Of a stretch of DNA of 23,158 nt, positions 1-9,298 are shown in pieces (position 1 is the stretch's first letter; every line of letters begins with the position of its first letter). The stretch is from a virus. The position numbers and the translations under genes are program-made. Below the pieces are notes generated by a model. It saw nothing but the letters and a program-made list of their open reading frames with translations, was not told where the DNA came from and did no database searches. Location of the stretch: IMG/VR virus record IMGVR_UViG_3300025141_000796, positions 1 to 23,158 of that record; one strand, written 5' to 3'.

Positions 1-2
1 TC

Positions 3-3000
3 CGAGTCAAGACAAAGGCAGACGGTAGTATTCCACTCAGTAAGTTGTTTGAGGTAAGTCGGGGCAAAGATTGGGGCCTTGCCGAAGGTGCAAGTAGTGA
101 CGCTGTGGTAAGTAGTCACCATACGGGTGGTTTGTCTAATGCCGAGCGAGATGCCGGTACCCGATTGGATGTCGGTTACATTCCTGAGACAGTTCTGCAT
201 ATCAAAACCAAATATCGCGGCTCTAATGCCAACACAGCCACACCTGTATTGGTTGATAACCAGAACAATGCTATAGATACAGGATTATGGCAGCGTAACT
301 TACGCGGTGATAATTACACTGATGTTGCAGGGGACCATATCATTCCACGCGTTGATAGCCCAACACTCAAGATTGATTCAGATACATCAACTACGCTAGT
401 GGTGGCAAGTAACGACTACGTATTCTTAGCAGGTGCACCAACGACAACTGCTGGTACTGGTCGGTGGGGAGAACGCTACACACTCTGGTTCGGCTCTGAG
501 GAATATGGCTCAGTTGCTGGAACAGATGAGGATACCTTGACCTTTGCAGCCAATGATGGTACATCTTCTGGCTTTACCAACAGTACAATTGACCAACATG
601 ACATTCTAATCAAGAATGGCGGCCCTGTTCACAAAGCCAAGCAAATAGATGGTATTCGTAGAGCCGGTAGTAAGAAATCTAGTCCATTCCTCTACTTCCG
701 AGGTGGAAGAGATAGCGCTGACCACTGGGTTCCATTGTACTTTGGTGGTGGGTTCTCTGGTGTTGTTATGGACATTAATGATGGGACTGAGAATGACTAT
801 TCTGATTTCTATACTCATCCATATTCAGCCGGTCCTACAGGTGCCGCTGGGTTGCAGAATGCAGGTGAACTGGGGGGCTCATTTGCTCTCCTTGATACCA
901 ATGCTATGCTTGCTATGTTCCCCGGAACGCCATACCTTGACCAGCACAAAGGGATGAATAATCCTCCATTTTTCAACCAAGATGCCATCTTACCCTTCGA
1001 TATGGCTAAGGGAGGAAGTTCCAAATATACGGGCGTTGATTATACAGATGGTACCAATACTGTACATGCAAATATACCTAGTCCAATTGTAATTCGGTTC
1101 GCACATCCTCACCAAAGATATACTTCTAATAGCGCAGAGGTAGGTCAGACCACATACATGATTTTTGGCCCCGGTCAAGCATTCCCTCACAATTACATGG
1201 CACAAGAGCCACAGGGCTCTGCTATGATTACGGCTGGAAATGGATACAGTTCTGTCCCTATTCACAAGGCTGGTGGAGATGTAACTAAAGATACCTTCCT
1301 TCCTAATCAGTTAGCAAATGGTCAAGCGCATCATTCTGGATTTAACGCCGGTACTAGCGGAACCGAAGCAGAAGAACATTTACCCATGAGTACATTTTAT
1401 CAGAAAAACAATGTCAGTGGATTCAATTATGTCATGAATTGGGAACCAACAAAAGGCTTCCCGAACTACCGTTCTTCGTCTACATTGGTGAATTCAGGTG
1501 TACAGATATTCAATGGTGGGGGCTATACCAAGGGCCATTTTGGAATAATGGATACTGATACTGCTAACCCTAATGTTTTCAGGGTTGGGCAAAGTGTCTA
1601 TGATGCTAGTGGTAATGATTATGGTACCATTACTGCAATAGGTGCGGGTGTACCCGGTACGATTACAATACAGGGTACTGGTCCTACTAATCCGGGGATA
1701 CTAAGAGATATTGCTGATAATACAGTATTGCATTACAGTATAGGATATGTTGAAACGTATAAGAATGCACATTACTTTGATGGAGCCAGCATTCTGCCGG
1801 GGGTTAAACATTTACCTTTACAGACTCATTCGTTCAACGAGGGGATGACCAAATATATCAACGGTAGTACAACATATATGGCAGGTCACGCTAGTTGGTC
1901 CACAACACGTTTACCTTCAGTTCTCTGGCACATGGATGGTGGATACCATCCGGGCGGTCATTTCTTAGATAACTGTGTAAGAAAGAATCCACTGAATGCT
2001 ATTGCCAGTGGAGTGATATCTGGAAATACTACCAATCAGCATAACCCTACTTCATTTAGGCCAGCCGGTGTTTTAGCAAGTGCATTCAACGCAGCATTTG
2101 GCTCACCACACGAAGAACAAATAAGTGATATGGATATGGTCATAGTTGATGCTACGCGAGTTCAGAACGCAGAGGAACTCGGAACAGTCTTGTCTGCTGC
2201 CATTAATACATTCCCCGGAACTTCAGGTACTCTGAAGGCGATTGGTGGTACATTTATGCCATCAATGCAGAATGCACATAGTCAAGACCGATATGGTTGG
2301 CATAAACTAATCATTAACGACTCTAGTGGTTATACGGCACATTCTGGAACTACAGCCGCAACCCTTGTCGCTAATACAACTATTCCGACAACTATCCCCC
2401 AGTATGGTTGGATAAGAATGTCCACTGGGGTAAAATCTGCCGTTGCATCTTATTCTTCGTATACTGGTAGTACTTTCACATTAGGGACCAATAATGTATT
2501 GGGTACTAGTACCACAAATGCTTACGAACCAAATACGGGTGCTGCAATTACGGCTGGTGACTTCAATGTAGCAAATGTCGAAATCTATGTTTGGACAAAG
2601 GCTGGTGTACGTCGTCACAATAACGTAGCCGCTACAACTGCTCGTGACCATCTATGCCATACGCACTTTAGTGGCCTACATGACGCTGTAGATAGAACGA
2701 AACCAATTGGTGCGGTCGGCTGGCATGGTGAAGCCTATTCATATCTTAATTCGTACAATACGGGTTCAGGATATCCTGCTGGATTAGGTGCTTGGCATCC
2801 TTTCCTTGGCTTTACACCATACGGAGCAGCAGAAACTTGCCTAAGTGCAAGTAGTCCTATGGTCTCAGGTGATGTTCCTGCTACTAATGCACAAGACTAC
2901 TGTGTCGCAGGATTATCTACAAGGCATCTTGTCGCAGTTAGTCACGAAGGCGATTTACCTATACTAGCCTTTGCAGATAGAGAAGAGATTGTTATGGCGG

Positions 3001-6000
3001 GAGACAGAATAGCAGCGTATTCAGGTGCCAATTGGACACATTCTGGTACAACACTAATAGCAACTGGCGGATTTAACAAGTCAAGATACGTTGGGCCAGC
3101 AACTGGGGGGCCACATGTAGAGGCCCATGTCCATACTGGATTTACTCGACCTACGAAGCGGGAAGATTATCCCGCTACAGGTGCTGTACCTTCAGACGCC
3201 CAACTTCATCGAACATTTCAATCTGGAGATATGGTTCAGGCAACAACTTGTTTGTATCCTACCGGAGATTTGTTTTGGGATGAAAGTGTCGTTAAATCAA
3301 GTAACTTCCACGAAAATTTCCATAACTATGGTGTAGAATGTATGGGATTAACAAGTCGTTACGATTACCTAGATATTGCTCGTGAAAATAATCCCAGTGC
3401 TCAACCTCTAGCGTCACAGCCGCATCCCGGCATTTACGGATATTATGCTAAGCGCTCCGCTGCTCGTAATTTCTTACCAGAACATATTATTTGGAAGCGA
3501 ATGGATGGTGGAAATCTTACGATGCCTGCGTTAAATGCTCGTGGTTTAGGACAGACACCTTGGGTTACGATGCAAGATAGCGGTAATTGGAAACAAGATG
3601 GAGAAAAGATACTAGGTAATGTAAGATTTTCGTTTGAAACTACAAATGCATCTATGTTCCCAATTATACAGGCTCAAGAATTATCTCATCCCCAGTTGGC
3701 CGAGCAATATCCTTATGAAATACAACATGCACTATTGATTCCAAATGAAGAAGAACAATTCAGGAGTCTACAAGTAATAGACGATACCGGACAAGAGCAT
3801 AGGATAGAAGGTGGCTCTCCTCTCGGTACTGTAATCATGGACTTCCGGCATGTAAATGATAGAGAGATACAGGGCTTGGCACCTGCTTTGACAGGAAGTG
3901 GAGTTTCGCCCAATATGAAGATTCGGTTACCAAATCCTGACGAAATACCGGGTAATATCATCGTTAGGTCTGGCTTTGACCGAATTCAAGGTTATCAAAA
4001 CGAAACGATGGGGTCTGGTGGATTACAACACCCTTCCCAACCGAATCAGCAGATTATTGATTTGTTTAATAACACAAATGCAGGGCCTCGACTATGGCCG
4101 TTTTGGGAAAATAATGGTTGGGAGCATATTAGTCAAGATGGTATAGATATCTCTACAGTGAAAAATATACATCGTTTAAGTTCTCCTGCGTCTACCAGTA
4201 ATGGTTGGGAAGATTCCACTGGAAATGCACCTTTACAAACCGCTTATGAGCCACATGACCGCAGTTTGTATTTCCATGTTACTAGAATGGGTATTTCTTC
4301 TACCCACCGTTATTCTCCAGATGAACTGAATTACACTAGTTATAGTGGTTCTGTTATCACCGTAGGTTCCGCTCCAGAGACAGCAACATGGAAAGATACT
4401 ACAGAAAAAAGTGGTGGTCGTTGGTTCTTGCGAGTATATGACCCAACCACAAATAAGGGTGTCATTGCCAGTTATACCAATACATCAGGTAGTACATTCA
4501 CAGGTGTGATTTATTCTCCCGACTTTGCTACCTTTGTTGAAGGAAAGAGTGGATTAAAGGTGGTACCTTCCTACTATGTACCTGCTGGAACTACTCGTTT
4601 CTTTGCATCGCGTAGATTACGTGACCATTCAGAAGTCAGCGGAGCCAGCCCAGATATGAAGCAAATAGATTGGTTTTCAGTTTACGGAGATTTACCTGAC
4701 GATACTCCTGAATTGGAGCAAAACCCCGCCCCCTTTACTACCAAATTAGGTACTTACAAAATGACACCAATGCCAATTCCTCGTATGGGTCATCATTACG
4801 TTACGCCTACAATGGCTCTTTTACCCGGCCATTATGCCCACCCTGCCTATCAGCGACTCTATGATTTACATTACGCTTGTCGAAGTTCTAACCATACTCC
4901 GATGATAGACGCATTAACTGGAACAAAGGCTGCTTCAAGGGCTGGTAATGAAGCAAGCGGTGTGTTAATCCATAATGGTTCAGGATACGTTGCCGGTACT
5001 ACTGGTGCAATGGTCGTGGATACTGCTGACCCAACGGCACACTTTGCAATAGGTGATGGAGTTTACACGGCTGCCGGTGACTTGCTTGGATACGCAACTG
5101 CTGTCGATGGTTCAGCACCATACGGAATTACGATTGGGGGAGGTATTTCCGAAGCCGTTATTGATAACCAACCTTTATACAAGAGCACAGCCACTACACT
5201 AACACAAGGTATAGGAAGAGACCCAAATGTTTGGTTTTCGACTCCTACGGCCACTTATGGGCCATCAGACATTCATGGGGGAGCATTCACTCTATTGACT
5301 GAAACTAAACTCAAGTATGAAGGATATGGCATTGCGGCATCTGTCGGTACTCCGGGTAATACCAATGCAGCAGGTGGACACAGCCTTGTTTTAGAGGCTG
5401 GTTCAACATATACTCTGAATCATCACTTCCCTGACCCACTAGAAGTAGGCGCCTATCAGATTATCATTCAGCCCAACGTGTTTGCGCAGCAGTTCACAGG
5501 ATTCCATGTAAACCATGCAACCGAGAATAAGGCCCCGTCAGAAAGTGGTACAAAGATTACCGAATTAACAGGGCAGCAAGTAAACACGGTCATTGCAATC
5601 GAACAAGATACTGCCACAAATGGCTCTTACACGCTAATTTTAGCAGAAGCCATGATGGCTGATGTTAGAGGTTGCGAAGTCATCGTCAATGAGGTGATGC
5701 TTGATATTAACCCTGATGTCGGTAGTCAGTTTACGTGTTTACCACCATTAGCCCTGTATAACCCATTAGGGGTACAGGAGACAGCATCTGCGCCATTTAC
5801 ACGCCGAAGTTTACCTTACAGGCCGGGTATGTTCGTCAGTTCTACTCCGGGTAGAACTTTGACTATTCCTTGGTGGGGCCTACTGCATAAATCGGGGTTA
5901 GTGAGCGGTCCAGTAATGGGAGATGGCCTGAGCATTACTACTGGCGGTAGTGGGTATACTGCTGCTTCTGGAGTAGCGACGACTGGAGGGAGTGGCGCTG

Positions 6001-9000
6001 GCTTGACAGTCAATACTACCGTAAGTACAGGTGCAGTCAGTGCAGTTGCCATTGCCAATGCGGGTACTGGATATAGATTGGGAGATGTTTTGACGATTGA
6101 GGGAGGTAGTGGTGGTACAGTAACAGTTACAAGAATTGCTTCAACAGGTTGGCGACATCTTGAATGGCATAAGCCTGATAATTATTACGAATTCTGCCGA
6201 GCATCCCATGGTTGCATTGGTGCGCAATTAACTCTGGCTGGCTATCCAACATCTTACATGGATATCTATGCGTCATATATGAATAATCGTTCTACGAATC
6301 CAACTTGTTTTGCACTATCATTTAGTTCTAGTAGTAAGGCAATTACAGTAGATAACAATGATTTATTCCCTCTTAAGCCACACTATGGTGAAAAGTTAGA
6401 GTACACAAAGAATGGTGTACGACATACGGCTACATATAATAATCGTACTGGTACCCTTGATTATGCTACATTGGGTACATCAACTATTTTCCAAGGTGTA
6501 GAAGGAAATGCTGATTTCTGGGCAAATTTAGGAATTTCATTGACTGGTTGTTCATACAACAATGACCCAACAATTACGCATTCGTCTTCTACTGAGGTTG
6601 TAGTAGGTATGCACGTTAGTGGTGACGGTATACCTGCCGGAGCATACGTTGCATCTGTGACAGACAGTACTCATTTTGAATTATCAGCATCTACTACTGG
6701 TGGTTCTTTGAGTAGTAAAACTTTGGTTTTAGTACCTAAAGACCAAGTATTGAAATTAACAGGGCCTTACGATACCTATCCGTCAGATAGCATATATTTG
6801 AATTCAGAATCGAGCATTATGGTAACGACCATGGGTCCGAATCTAAATTTGGCTAGTGGAAGTCGAGATACCAATAGCCTACACTTACCTGATGCATATC
6901 TCTGTATGTGGCATCCGAATCTAGGTAGACCATTTACTTGGTATAGTGACGATGCTAGTCGAGGCTTTTATTCGGCTTCAGGAGGAGCCGATACACCCAT
7001 TGACCAAAAAGCATACAACCATGTGGCTGAACACTTTGAAACAATTCATTATCATGATTTCTCGTATGTGGCATCTAAGGGTCCATTTGCCTTAGCAATG
7101 CGCTGGGTTGTACCTCCGGGTGGAGGCACAGCCCCTACTAATTCACCAGATGGTATGGTATATACTGGTAATCTCATAGAAGCAGATGCTAACTTTATGG
7201 CCCAAGGTGCCGACGTAGATGGTGGTACTACCATGTATAATTTTAATGGCTATTGGCCAAGTGGTAGTCGTGGAGGACCCGGCGTAAGTCGATTAGAAGT
7301 ATATAATGAGGCTGCTTCGGCATGGGGCGAGCCATACGGTATGTCCTCTAATACTTTTACTGATAGTACGGGTGTCGCTGCTGCATCATTGCCCAGTACA
7401 CTAAACGCTGGATTTGGCTATAGATTCGGCCTTAGACAGGCTACTAATCGACCACGTTGGGCACCTTACATTCGCGGTTGGCTAGAAGTTGCAGAACCTC
7501 AAGCCCTACTTGGTTACTACCATGGCCCTCTGATTCAGCAAGATAACAAGACAAACGGGTGGACTTATGTTGGTGCGGACGGATTGGCAGATGTTAGTCT
7601 AACTGCACTGTATACTGGCGTACTAGAGCGAATAACACAAGTAAGTTCATTGATGAATCAAGACCAGTATGGTCGTAAGGTCCGTTATAGTGATGGAAGA
7701 AGGCATACTGCTCCATTTGGATGCCCTGTACGAACTCTACGTAATGCATCTACAATACGTCGATTATATCCGGGCGATAACGCTGGTCAAGGCATCAAGG
7801 AATTGGCTAATGCTCACCGCTATTACATGGTCGATTGGTGGGGTAACAATCGTGGTGAGGATGTCAGGCGATTTCCTGTAAGAGGGTTTGGTATTCGCCC
7901 TTCGTGGGACCCAGAAGATGCTTACCTTGATACAAATATTACGCATCGACCAAAAGATGGTTCCGAAGGTGGAGCAGGTAATATGTTCCATGGTGATTAT
8001 ACAGACAAGTATAGCGGGAATAATAACTATGTTAGCAGCACTGCTTCTGGAAATATTGGTGGTGGCGTTGATTGGTTTAACCCAGCCAGTGCACTTCGTG
8101 TAGGTGATAGAGGTGATGGAAGAGGATGCCGATGGCCAACTGTATTCAATGAAAGTCTCCTTATGGCTGTGAGCGAAACACATGATGCTACCGGCCTTGT
8201 ATTATCGCACAGTACAGCAGAGCCAGCCTTTGGACAGGGCTTGATACGACCCAGTAACTTGGTATTGCAGGATGGAGAAATAGAGCGAGGTATCAGTGAT
8301 AGAGTAGACCTCAACGCAGATGATGGATTACTCCGTTCTAGTGCATCCGTCGGTGAAGGCTTTGAAACAGTAACCGCTGATAGTCGGGGTGCCGAACCTG
8401 TATCTAGAGATGACTTCAGATTGGGATTAGATGTAGATACCTTGGCCGAATTGAATGATGGTGTTTCGCGTGAATATGTAGTTATGTCCACAGAGGCTGC
8501 GAGTTTACACACAGACCGAGAAGTCGGTCAGAGAACCAATATCAGAGGGGCGTATAACGTCGCATCTCGTACTCTCAAAGACTTAGATATGACAGCCCTA
8601 TCTTGGGCTGCTCAACCAGTTACTGGTATTGTAAAGCACTCTAATGCACACGCTATGTGGCCTCTTGGTGGTACCTATGTCATTGAATGGAGTGCTTATG
8701 CAGGAATCTTAGATGACAAAGGTTGGGGCAAGGCCAGTGCTTCTTCTTCATCAAATCCATATCAGGATTCTAACCATGACCCAACTATTCAAACTACCAA
8801 TGTTGCTGATTCGACCATCCAATTCCTGTATCGCCCGCAGCAAATCTTAGACTACAAGCATTCACAGATGTTCCGACCATATATCACTCTCAACGGACCA
8901 CAGGCGGGTACTAATTTCTACAGAGCCACTGCTGGTGGTAAATATGGACTATTTACCAGCGATGTACCCAGTGCACGTACAGGGACACCAAGTTCACCTC

Positions 9001-9296
9001 CTTATGCGCCTGTATACAGCCTAACACCCGGCTCTAGTGTCACTGTACCAGACAGTATGGGTCCGAAGATTCTGGGCGTTGATGTCACCGGATACACCAA
9101 AGCGGATATTCGTAATCCTGTAGCACGTATGGTCATGAGTGAAAACACATTAGAGCATTTCAGGTCTGATGCGAATCGAACTGATGGGGATGGGGATGGG
9201 GATTATACTGTTGAGCCAAGATTTAGCCAGACGTTGCATCCAAAGGGTAGTGACGGTGATGCATCTTATAACACAGGGGACCATAGTGGGGAGTGA
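3..9296 (+). CDS. Giant virion structural / tail-surface protein (5' partial)
   Basis: The reading frame is open from the left edge: residues encoded before the TTG at 45 read R-V-K-T-K-A-D-G without a stop, and no Shine-Dalgarno precedes that TTG. The true start is therefore outside the window and the protein exceeds 3,090 residues. It is rich in Gly, Ser, Thr, Asn and Tyr, with no transmembrane segment or long coiled coil that I can see, which suggests stacked beta domains. Small modules recognisable as phage-tail-type repeats include a GGGY...VG..VYDASG...G module at 1497-1737, repeated at 4959-5187; a TGGSGYT...GTGYRLGDVLTI module at 5928-6150; and a VGMHVSGDGIPAGAYV..VTD.THFEL module at 6543-6732. 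An Asp-Gly repeat (DGDGDGD) lies near the C-terminus. It heads the visible part of the structural operon and ends 2 nt before the ATG of the hub-like gene. A tail fibre, adhesin or baseplate-decoration role is inferred; no enzymatic motif was recognised. Confidence 0.75.
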   Translation, partial: RVKTKADGSIPLSKLFEVSRGKDWGLAEGASSDAVVSSHHTGGLSNAERDAGTRLDVGYIPETVLHIKTKYRGSNANTATPVLVDNQNNAIDTGLWQRNLRGDNYTDVAGDHIIPRVDSPTLKIDSDTSTTLVVASNDYVFLAGAPTTTAGTGRWGERYTLWFGSEEYGSVAGTDEDTLTFAANDGTSSGFTNSTIDQHDILIKNGGPVHKAKQIDGIRRAGSKKSSPFLYFRGGRDSADHWVPLYFGGGFSGVVMDINDGTENDYSDFYTHPYSAGPTGAAGLQNAGELGGSFALLDTNAMLAMFPGTPYLDQHKGMNNPPFFNQDAILPFDMAKGGSSKYTGVDYTDGTNTVHANIPSPIVIRFAHPHQRYTSNSAEVGQTTYMIFGPGQAFPHNYMAQEPQGSAMITAGNGYSSVPIHKAGGDVTKDTFLPNQLANGQAHHSGFNAGTSGTEAEEHLPMSTFYQKNNVSGFNYVMNWEPTKGFPNYRSSSTLVNSGVQIFNGGGYTKGHFGIMDTDTANPNVFRVGQSVYDASGNDYGTITAIGAGVPGTITIQGTGPTNPGILRDIADNTVLHYSIGYVETYKNAHYFDGASILPGVKHLPLQTHSFNEGMTKYINGSTTYMAGHASWSTTRLPSVLWHMDGGYHPGGHFLDNCVRKNPLNAIASGVISGNTTNQHNPTSFRPAGVLASAFNAAFGSPHEEQISDMDMVIVDATRVQNAEELGTVLSAAINTFPGTSGTLKAIGGTFMPSMQNAHSQDRYGWHKLIINDSSGYTAHSGTTAATLVANTTIPTTIPQYGWIRMSTGVKSAVASYSSYTGSTFTLGTNNVLGTSTTNAYEPNTGAAITAGDFNVANVEIYVWTKAGVRRHNNVAATTARDHLCHTHFSGLHDAVDRTKPIGAVGWHGEAYSYLNSYNTGSGYPAGLGAWHPFLGFTPYGAAETCLSASSPMVSGDVPATNAQDYCVAGLSTRHLVAVSHEGDLPILAFADREEIVMAGDRIAAYSGANWTHSGTTLIATGGFNKSRYVGPATGGPHVEAHVHTGFTRPTKREDYPATGAVPSDAQLHRTFQSGDMVQATTCLYPTGDLFWDESVVKSSNFHENFHNYGVECMGLTSRYDYLDIARENNPSAQPLASQPHPGIYGYYAKRSAARNFLPEHIIWKRMDGGNLTMPALNARGLGQTPWVTMQDSGNWKQDGEKILGNVRFSFETTNASMFPIIQAQELSHPQLAEQYPYEIQHALLIPNEEEQFRSLQVIDDTGQEHRIEGGSPLGTVIMDFRHVNDREIQGLAPALTGSGVSPNMKIRLPNPDEIPGNIIVRSGFDRIQGYQNETMGSGGLQHPSQPNQQIIDLFNNTNAGPRLWPFWENNGWEHISQDGIDISTVKNIHRLSSPASTSNGWEDSTGNAPLQTAYEPHDRSLYFHVTRMGISSTHRYSPDELNYTSYSGSVITVGSAPETATWKDTTEKSGGRWFLRVYDPTTNKGVIASYTNTSGSTFTGVIYSPDFATFVEGKSGLKVVPSYYVPAGTTRFFASRRLRDHSEVSGASPDMKQIDWFSVYGDLPDDTPELEQNPAPFTTKLGTYKMTPMPIPRMGHHYVTPTMALLPGHYAHPAYQRLYDLHYACRSSNHTPMIDALTGTKAASRAGNEASGVLIHNGSGYVAGTTGAMVVDTADPTAHFAIGDGVYTAAGDLLGYATAVDGSAPYGITIGGGISEAVIDNQPLYKSTATTLTQGIGRDPNVWFSTPTATYGPSDIHGGAFTLLTETKLKYEGYGIAASVGTPGNTNAAGGHSLVLEAGSTYTLNHHFPDPLEVGAYQIIIQPNVFAQQFTGFHVNHATENKAPSESGTKITELTGQQVNTVIAIEQDTATNGSYTLILAEAMMADVRGCEVIVNEVMLDINPDVGSQFTCLPPLALYNPLGVQETASAPFTRRSLPYRPGMFVSSTPGRTLTIPWWGLLHKSGLVSGPVMGDGLSITTGGSGYTAASGVATTGGSGAGLTVNTTVSTGAVSAVAIANAGTGYRLGDVLTIEGGSGGTVTVTRIASTGWRHLEWHKPDNYYEFCRASHGCIGAQLTLAGYPTSYMDIYASYMNNRSTNPTCFALSFSSSSKAITVDNNDLFPLKPHYGEKLEYTKNGVRHTATYNNRTGTLDYATLGTSTIFQGVEGNADFWANLGISLTGCSYNNDPTITHSSSTEVVVGMHVSGDGIPAGAYVASVTDSTHFELSASTTGGSLSSKTLVLVPKDQVLKLTGPYDTYPSDSIYLNSESSIMVTTMGPNLNLASGSRDTNSLHLPDAYLCMWHPNLGRPFTWYSDDASRGFYSASGGADTPIDQKAYNHVAEHFETIHYHDFSYVASKGPFALAMRWVVPPGGGTAPTNSPDGMVYTGNLIEADANFMAQGADVDGGTTMYNFNGYWPSGSRGGPGVSRLEVYNEAASAWGEPYGMSSNTFTDSTGVAAASLPSTLNAGFGYRFGLRQATNRPRWAPYIRGWLEVAEPQALLGYYHGPLIQQDNKTNGWTYVGADGLADVSLTALYTGVLERITQVSSLMNQDQYGRKVRYSDGRRHTAPFGCPVRTLRNASTIRRLYPGDNAGQGIKELANAHRYYMVDWWGNNRGEDVRRFPVRGFGIRPSWDPEDAYLDTNITHRPKDGSEGGAGNMFHGDYTDKYSGNNNYVSSTASGNIGGGVDWFNPASALRVGDRGDGRGCRWPTVFNESLLMAVSETHDATGLVLSHSTAEPAFGQGLIRPSNLVLQDGEIERGISDRVDLNADDGLLRSSASVGEGFETVTADSRGAEPVSRDDFRLGLDVDTLAELNDGVSREYVVMSTEAASLHTDREVGQRTNIRGAYNVASRTLKDLDMTALSWAAQPVTGIVKHSNAHAMWPLGGTYVIEWSAYAGILDDKGWGKASASSSSNPYQDSNHDPTIQTTNVADSTIQFLYRPQQILDYKHSQMFRPYITLNGPQAGTNFYRATAGGKYGLFTSDVPSARTGTPSSPPYAPVYSLTPGSSVTVPDSMGPKILGVDVTGYTKADIRNPVARMVMSENTLEHFRSDANRTDGDGDGDYTVEPRFSQTLHPKGSDGDASYNTGDHSGE
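1497..1737 (+). repeat. Virion beta-module, copy 1 (in giant protein)
   Basis: This stretch encodes a roughly 80-residue module beginning G-V-Q-I-F-N-G-G-G-Y, then F-R-V-G-Q-S-V-Y-D-A-S-G-N and a G-T-I-T-I strand. It shares the pattern (N)GxGY ... F.(V/I)G(D/Q).VY...G(N/D)..G ... ITI with copies at 4959-5187 in the same gene and 10640-10861 in the next gene. The match is visible at protein level, not as DNA identity. Confidence 0.55.
4959..5187 (+). repeat. Virion beta-module, copy 2 (in giant protein)
   Basis: Second copy of the module. It reads G-V-L-I-H-N-G-S-G-Y at the start, F-A-I-G-D-G-V-Y-T-A-A-G-D in the middle, and ends in I-D-N-Q-P-L-Y. Spacing of the conserved elements matches copy 1 closely, indicating duplication within the giant gene. 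Confidence 0.55.
9183..9203 (+). repeat. Hexamer tandem repeat GATGGG (3.5 copies)
   Basis: Three perfect GATGGG units followed by GAT lie near the 3' end of the giant gene and encode alternating Asp-Gly. The unit is six bases, so copy-number change would keep the reading frame. The acidic D-G run might bind a cation, but that is only a possibility. Confidence 0.7.
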
Positions 9297-9298
9297 GT

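Noticed and set aside
45-47. TTG at 45 as the start of the giant protein
   Set aside because: The frame stays open to the window edge and no ribosome-binding site precedes the TTG, so the gene is 5' truncated by the window.
8027-8512. 161-residue open frame on the - strand inside the giant gene
   Set aside because: Lies wholly within a strongly supported + strand gene; low-complexity Ser/Pro/Thr-rich product, no ribosome-binding site or known motif. Shadow frame.
9186-9204. G-quadruplex in the GGGG-rich hexamer repeat
   Set aside because: Only three GGGG runs occur close together; the fourth run needed for a standard intramolecular quadruplex is not adjacent.
3-9296. Tape-measure protein
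   Set aside because: Tape measures are long helical, coiled-coil proteins; this sequence is Gly/Thr/Ser/Tyr-rich with beta-type repeats and no hydrophobic membrane segments.
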